Below, piece after piece: positions 1 to 64,000 of a stretch of DNA of 64,000 nucleotides. The translations under genes were made by a program, and so were the position numbers. Location: contig NC_071338.1 of NCBI RefSeq assembly GCF_027744825.2, forward strand, positions 25,310,001 to 25,374,000, given 5' to 3'. Each line of letters opens with the position of its first letter. The stretch's first letter is position 1. The notes under the pieces were generated by a model, which searched no databases, was not told where the DNA came from, and worked only from the letters and a program-made list of their open reading frames with translations. The DNA is from Synchiropus splendidus. Taxonomy: Eukaryota; Chordata; Actinopteri; Syngnathiformes; Callionymidae.

Positions 1-500
1 ACACTTCATTTCCAAGCGTCACGACTTATATTCAGGGACCCATTGTCTGTGGTTGATCCATAACGATGACGCGTCCTGCCACTGCGGAACGGTTGGACAT
101 TATTAGCCTGTCCAATAACGATCACACGGAGGTTCTGCGGTTAGCTTTAGCTGATGCGCTCGGTTCAGGACAGCCGATCATGAACGGTAAAGGGTAACGG
201 ACATGACATGAGACACGCTGGAGGCAGTCTTTTCTCATAGATTAGCTTGTTTACTCACTTTATTTCCGACGAAGAGCCTCATCTGAAGCAGCTGGGTTGG
301 AGTCGACAGTAAAGCCGCTCGCTACTGAGCAGGCGACGACAGTACGATCTCCAAGCTCATTGGTCAGATCAGATGCCAGTCAAAGCCGGTAGCATGTTGC
401 GTTGCACTCGGTCGTACGTGGCGAGATGACGGAGGGGCGAGTAGGCGGGACTTCAGCGAGTGCCGGAAATATCAATTGCGATTCACGAGCGCATTAAATC
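1..500. promoter_or_regulatory. CpG-dense segment, probable promoter/first exon of an unidentified transcript
   Basis: This stretch has roughly 40 CpG dinucleotides in 500 bases, while the following 5.5 kb has very few. Such density marks promoters in fish genomes. A minus-strand CCAAT lies near 360. On the plus strand an ATG at 66 opens 40 codons and meets a GT donor (AACG|GTAAAG) at 187, so a small first coding exon is possible. I do not recognise its protein. Nothing downstream before 6389 can be tied to it. Confidence 0.45.
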
Positions 501-3500
501 GAAAACGGTTTTCATTTCATTCATTTAAATAAAGTTGTCTGGGAAACTGTGACGCAAAATGCGAATTGGTTGGAGCTTTTTAGCTCAACAAACTGGACAC
601 AGACTTGAAAGAATGCACCTAACCAGGGTAGAATTTATAAAAACAGCAGAGAAAATAACATGTATTGTGATTTAGATAAAATAAAGAGGACGAATAATGT
701 GTTTTCTTAGTGCACACACCACTCGGATCTAATCTAAACTAATCTCAAATTAAAGCTTTAATTTTTACAAAGATTAAAATATATATATTTTTTCTAGGCA
801 ACAAATATAGAATCTGACTAAATTTAATCAACATATGTTTGATATCTGTACATATACTAATAAAAAGGGGGGTATTTTTTTTGTTTCTGCAGTTCTCGCA
901 GCATTATTTCTTCATTTTTGGGGCAGTCTCTTACAGGTTGATGTCACAGTCCTTGAGCATTAAGGTCACGTCAGTACCCTTCTGTTGCAGTCCTTTCCAG
1001 GTTAAGGTCTGTTAAACAGAGCAGACTGCGACTATGATCTGTGTGCTGGCGCTGAGATTTTACACAGGCAGCACTTTGTGATTAATGGTTTCAAGTGGAA
1101 GTCTCAGACTCGCTGAGTCACAGGAGAATTGATGGTTAAAGTTCTCGCAGCCATGCAGCATCTGTTCTTACAGATGGCTTCTCTGTCTGCATCCTGTAGC
1201 CCTGTGCATTACATGACTTCACACAAAGCAAATGAGATACATGGAACATGATACTGGCGAGTTCAGTGGAATTGTTCAAGGAGCTATTCTAACCAGTTGA
1301 AAGGTTTTCAGTGCAACAAATGACATGGACTCTCAACTAAAAGAGGCATCGTCCTGGGTGTGGAGAGGCCAGTAGGCAGTGAGCAAAAGTGACAGCGTAT
1401 TTGCACTGATGCTCGATGATGCAAGAGGGAGGCCGAGTGATGTGATACAAATAAGGACCTTGAATTCAAATGTCTGAGCGCAGTTTTAGCCTGAAGTCAA
1501 AATGTTTTTGGAACATAGCACTGGATAACAAGGTTTTGATTAGCAACTCCCTTAATATGCGAACAAACATAACACACAACAACAACAAACATGGAGGAAT
1601 CCCTGAACAAAAGCAAACGAAAGCATCTGTTTGCTTTTGTTCATGGATGTTTTTCGCTACGCAATGGCCAGGGTTTCCACTACTCTGAATGTATTTGAGA
1701 TTCTTACAAAATTGAAATCCTTATACAAATATTTTCACGACATTAAAAGAGCTTTAGTTTAAATACGGTGATATAAAAACTTGAATATAGCCATCATCGT
1801 GATTTATTGTGCTATTGTCAAACTGATTCAAAATAAACAATATTTTGTTGTGTAAATGTACCTGCGTTTGTGCAGGTATGTGTAATATACCAAATTCATA
1901 CAAATTGAAAAATGCGGGTTCTTGTGGCAAATATTCTTATACCATTAAAATGCGTTAAATTGACATTAATTAATGAAAAAAATCTCTAAGTAACTAGATG
2001 ATTGTTTTTAAATGGAGGCAGTAGTAAATATACTATAACGCATACAGTATATCTACGCAGCCCGCCAGCAGAGGTCACTGTTGTCAACCTCAGACTGGCA
2101 GGAGGCAGATACCTGGATCCGCCGTCGCTCTCCAAAAATGACAGTCTTTATTGGGAGGTACGCTTGGAGACTCAAACTACTGGGTATGATCTTGTTGTTC
2201 TTAGCGTTATAACATGCTCAGTGACGTGTCATCTCATATGATCAATCTGATGAGCAAACTTCAGCTCTGGCTGTAAATCACTGCTGAAATCAGTTGGGTT
2301 TTGTGCACAAAATAAATGACAAACAAAAAAAATCAAAACATCCCTGCGGATGCCGGTGCAATAAATAAACCAGCTGGAAGGCAATTAATCACCTTTTTTA
2401 CTTCAAAGTAAAAGTGGGGAACGGGAGGCGCGGGTGAACAGATGGAGAGCACAGCAACATACCTGTGATCATGAGAAGCATCATGGAGCTGACATGGTCT
2501 GAATCCACTTCCTCTTATTGTTTGATAGAAGTCTGAGCGTGTGAATCCAAGAAGACTGTTCGTTTTTACATCATAGACAATTGATTTCCAAGTCAAGACA
2601 GTGATTCAGCAGGAGGAGGCTCTCAGAGGAAACCACAGTAACATTGAGTCACCTTGCCGATCCACTGGCAGCTGAGAGGCAGGAGTCAGCCGCACGCTGC
2701 CGCTGCTGCAGAGCTGCGCATCCATGTGTGCGTTGTGTCCGCGCACATTAGTATGTCGTACATGCAAAGGTGGTGACAATAAATCACGGCAAGGTCAGAC
2801 ATGGCATTTGGATGAGTATCGGATGATTACACTGCAGCGTCCTGACAGGCTCGGTGTTTCCTTTGGTGGTGCAAGGTAATTGAGTCCTGAGTGATGTTAT
2901 TTGCAGTTATTGATACAGTCTGGCAGAGTTTATTGCCTGACAGGGACCTTTGGCGGTTTCTCTTCAGCTCTGATGTCTGAAGGAGGTGGGGGAGTGCAGA
3001 GTAATTACATCTTTAAATGTGGTGTACCACTGCAGCTCTTTCTCTGTTACTGGGTCTCACATACATAATCCATCATAATCCAGCGCAATCCAGACGGATA
3101 CAGCTCAATCTTTTATGATACTTAGTTGGTTTTCATCTGAGCTCGGCACAGCAGGGATGAGGACCAGAACCTCCGAGCTCAAATTCAAACGGCGTGGAGG
3201 GAGTTTCTTTCTTGGTGGTAAATAATCTTGGTTTTGATTCCCCAGACTTATGTTGCATGGGAGGAAGAGGCAACTTCAGTGACACAAACAGAGCTCTTGA
3301 CTTCAGATGAATGAGGTGCACCATTTACTGTCCATCCTTTAAAAAAATGGACATAAATTATCACAATTTATTCATACAAAAGAATGTTGTCCACCTCGAC
3401 CTCTCGTGCATCCTCTCCAAGCAAACCTTACTGGGAAGCTGCCTTTTCATTACAGTAAAAAGTTGTACTTGTCTTATCTATTTTGCTGCATACATTAAGG

Positions 3501-4812
3501 AACCTGTGTCGTTGAGAAGTGCCGAGTCCACACTTACCAGTGGAGTGCCTTTATAATTGGGAGAGCAGTCCAGTTCAGTGTTGAGGAGCAAGATAGTGCC
3601 CATCTCATTTCCCGTCCTAAACAGAGAGACAATGCCAAACACCCCTCATTTTAAACCAAGCTAATGGTATAATTATCAGATAACACACAAGCTGCAGTTG
3701 TACAGGGCCTCACTGGGGTCATTTATATTCATCAATTCTACACAGCAAAGTCAGTGTCCTCATTATAGCAGCCTGTAAATCTTGCAGTAAATAAATGTTT
3801 GCATGTTGACAATACTTCTGTACAATGAAAGTACACGGAGAAAATCCCTTTGCAGTCAAAAACTTTTCTGACACATCCTGACAGATGACAGCTGCTTCCA
3901 GCTCACTGAAAAACAGCCTGCATAGGGAACGTATAGGGGGTGCACCTTTCAAAATCCTGCTGCTCTTGCTGCAGTATTACTCAAACGCCACGGTTATTTT
4001 GACTTTGAGCAGCGTAATCGCACACTGCAGATAAAACACGAAGGAAGTGTTTGTTTTATCTGGACAGGGACTGTTTGGTGCGATGTAAGTGATACGTGAC
4101 ATGGTCTGGAAGGTTCTCTGTCCTCAGAGAATTACTGCAGTCAAGGTGAGGTGAGGATGATGGATTTACGAAAAAGTTTGCAGATAAATCTGATTCAGTG
4201 GTGCACACAGTCGCTCTATGGTTTCAAAGGGACATTTCACAACCATTTAAACCATGGCAAATGAGCCAGGCTCTTCTGCCACCTGAGTTGTAATTCCTTC
4301 GGGCATATTTTCATTAAACATCATGATATTACAGTATAACATGATCACTTGATCCACACATCCAAATGACTGGCAATTCAGGAGATTTCTCAACAGAACA
4401 TTAGGCAAAGTTCCAAACTACTTTGGCGCTCAGAGATGCGCTGAAAAAAGTTCCATAATGTCAGCTAACACTCCACTTTTCCTCTTCTGTCTTCCTGTTT
4501 TCCAGGACCAGGTCTTCCATTGGATTCCCTTCCATATGAAGTAATTGAGGAAATTTTCAGATTCTGATTCATTTCTGACACGTGTAACAGGTTTATAAGC
4601 AGCTTGTAACATATTGATGATCTTATTTTTCTGCACTTTCAAACAGTGTTTCAACTCCTGCAGACCAGAGAAAACTATTGAATTGGAGTCGTCTTCTTAG
4701 GGTTTCAACAGTTTGTTTGACCCCTCCCCCCGGTGCCCAGTTGGCTCAGTCCAGAGACACACAGAGGTTCACCAATGACCTAAATATTTGGGGGTAGTGT
4801 GAGTGGTTGTCT
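501..4812. other. Intergenic, no gene recognised
   Basis: AT-rich, with only short scattered reading frames of no recognisable family and no convincing splice-bounded exon on either strand. No tRNA-like or long simple repeat was seen. Confidence 0.6.
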
Positions 4813-4820
4813 GTCTATAC

Positions 4821-5286
4821 CAGACCTGGGCAAAGTGCGGCCCGGGGGCCAAATGCGGCCCTTTGACTGTATTTATGTGGCCCTCCTGGAGTCAGAGCAA
4901 AACTATAAAACTGACATTGTTGTTGTCTCTGACATTTTGTCTTATGGATTGTTTTTTGTTTATTATGATGTAACTGAAACATAACCTTCTTGTTTAATTA
5001 TTTTTTCTAAATCTTCTCTCGTGGCTATTTTAGGAGCATTTCTTGTCCCTTAAGTAAATTTTGAAATGTATGAGCCACATTGACAATCTTTAAATGGAAT
5101 GTGGTTTAAATTAAATAAAACACAACAAACCAACAGTTTCTATGCATTTTTACAGTGTAGATTCATAATCACACATGATTTTTATTTTCTATTTTCTCTT
5201 GTCCTCCTCTCTTTGTGTTTGGCGGCCCTTCTCAACGGTCACAATATATAACCCGGCCCCTTGGGAAATTTAATTGCCCACCTCTG
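4821..5286. mobile_element. Non-autonomous hAT-like DNA transposon, 466 bp
   Basis: The termini are imperfect inverted repeats: CAGACCTGGGCAAAGTGCGG at the left and, read on the minus strand, CAGAGGTGGGCAATTAAATT at the right. The element is flanked by a perfect 8-bp direct duplication GTCTATAC at 4813-4820 and 5287-5294. An 8-bp target duplication plus CAG...CTG ends is the hAT signature. No transposase frame is present, so it is a MITE-like copy. Confidence 0.9.
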
Positions 5287-5294
5287 GTCTATAC

Positions 5295-6150
5295 AGTCCT
5301 TAGACAGACTGGCGACCTGTAAAACCTGACCTGTGAAAAAAAAAACAAACCTGGATACAGACAGTGATATGGACCACTCCCGAAATTCAATCATTTGTTC
5401 CACGTTTCCTGAAAATTTCATCCAAATCCACCCACAACTTCAAGTTACAAAGATTTGACAAACAACTCTGAATAATAACCAAGCATTTAACAACCTGACT
5501 CACAAAGTCAAAACGTCCGTATCAATCCATTCCATAAATAAAATGAAGACAATAAAATAGACAGAGATTTCGTTTCACTTTCACCACAGTGTAGATAAGC
5601 ACTGAAGATTATAGAACACATATTTGAAATCAGTAAACTACTCATTCATGTAGCAAAGTATCAGACATTTATTATTAACCATTACTAAGTACTTATTAAC
5701 GGTTTAGCCTGACTATATACTGTATCATCTTAAATGATAGAAGACTCTCAGATCACCTTTATAATTATGAGTAAATAGAATAATAATAAAATAATAAAGT
5801 AATTACTTTAGCTTCATGCTAATGTGTGATGAAAGATGCTTTAATTGTCACCAGCAAATAACTACGCAAGCACGTTGGATTAAAATAAAAAAATATTTTT
5901 CGCTGGGTGCATTGCGTACATACAATGAATGTTTTGCATAACTTCGAACATGTGACGTCACGAGGAGTCGCCACTGTCCCATTCATTAAAGGGCATTCAT
6001 GTAATCCCTTAATAGTCTTTAGAGGATAAACATTTCCCTAAATGTAGTTTTAGGATTAGCCAGGACGTTTTGCACCTTTTAAAGTTTTGTTGTCTGCGAC
6101 TGAAACCGTGGTTTTGAGAGGTCACTGATGGACAGATTTCTTTCTTTCAC
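5295..6150. other. Upstream of plekha7, nothing clear
   Basis: AT-rich sequence with no coding or repeat structure that I can assign. Confidence 0.55.
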
Positions 6151-6388
6151 CAGCAGACTTGATTCCGTGTCCCTTTTCAGAGCGGGTTCAAATCCGCCCG
6201 CAGACTTACAGTGAGAAGCGAAAAGCCTGCTCCTTCGTCCCCTTTAAAAGAGCCGTGCAGGGTGGTGGGTATTATCTGGACACCGTGGAAATGTCTGCGG
6301 AGAGGGAGGGAGAGACGGGGAGAGAAGGAGAGGGAGCGGGAGAGGGAGAGGGAGAGGGGGGGATCAGCCGAGCCGGAGAGGAGGAATC
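6151..6388 (+). promoter_or_regulatory. plekha7: plekha7 proximal promoter and 5'UTR
   Basis: CpG content rises sharply. A TATA-like TTTAAAAG sits at 6243-6250, which would place a start near 6275, but CpG-type promoters need no TATA, so the start site is only a guess. A purine tract of GGGAGA/GAGAGG units occupies about 6299-6362. An upstream ATG at 6291 is out of frame with the main start and has no stop before it, so it would overlap the coding start. Confidence 0.55.
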
Positions 6389-63965
<57,577 letters not shown>

Positions 63966-64000
63966 GTCTGTTCCAACAGCACAACACAAAACAACCTGAG

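Overview
This window is vertebrate nuclear DNA, most likely from a ray-finned (probably teleost) fish. The protein-coding signal is broken into short exons with GT-AG borders. The non-coding part is AT-rich and holds many fish-type repeats: hAT and Tc1 DNA transposon remnants, CR1/L2-like LINE pieces, a tRNA-derived SINE and long AT microsatellites. No bacterial, phage or CRISPR features were seen.

One gene dominates: a plus-strand orthologue of PLEKHA7 (pleckstrin homology domain containing A7), the adherens-junction protein that links the p120-catenin/cadherin complex to microtubules. I could trace 25 coding exons from the start codon at 6389 to the last exon visible, 63832-63965. They join in a single open frame of 1,247 codons plus two bases, and the gene runs off the right edge. 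Domains in order are: WW1 (exons 1-2), WW2 (exons 3-4), PH domain (exons 6-9), a Ser/Pro-rich region (exons 10-12), coiled coils (exons 13-19), a proline-rich segment (exons 20-21), a basic helical segment (exon 23) and a conserved C-terminal region (exons 24-25). I cannot tell whether this is the a or b copy found in many teleosts.

Layout: 1-500 is CpG-dense and looks like a promoter or first exon of an unidentified transcript. 500-6150 is intergenic and carries one clean hAT-type element. 6150-6800 is the plekha7 promoter, 5'UTR and exons 1-3, packed tightly. 6796-37946 is a 31-kb intron that splits WW2 and holds repeats but no other gene I can support. 37947-63965 holds the other 22 exons with introns from 66 bp to 3.7 kb.

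The most useful observations concern isoform potential. Intron 21 is only 66 bp, in frame and stop-free. Exons 12-18 form a run of seven phase 0-0 exons. Reading through the exon 23 donor gives a short alternative C-terminus with polyadenylation signals downstream. Three hAT-like elements have perfect 8-bp target duplications, a fourth has a 7/8 match, and one short exact hairpin is unexplained. I found no convincing new biological system; the nearest thing to new biology is the splicing architecture and the unassigned CpG-rich left edge.
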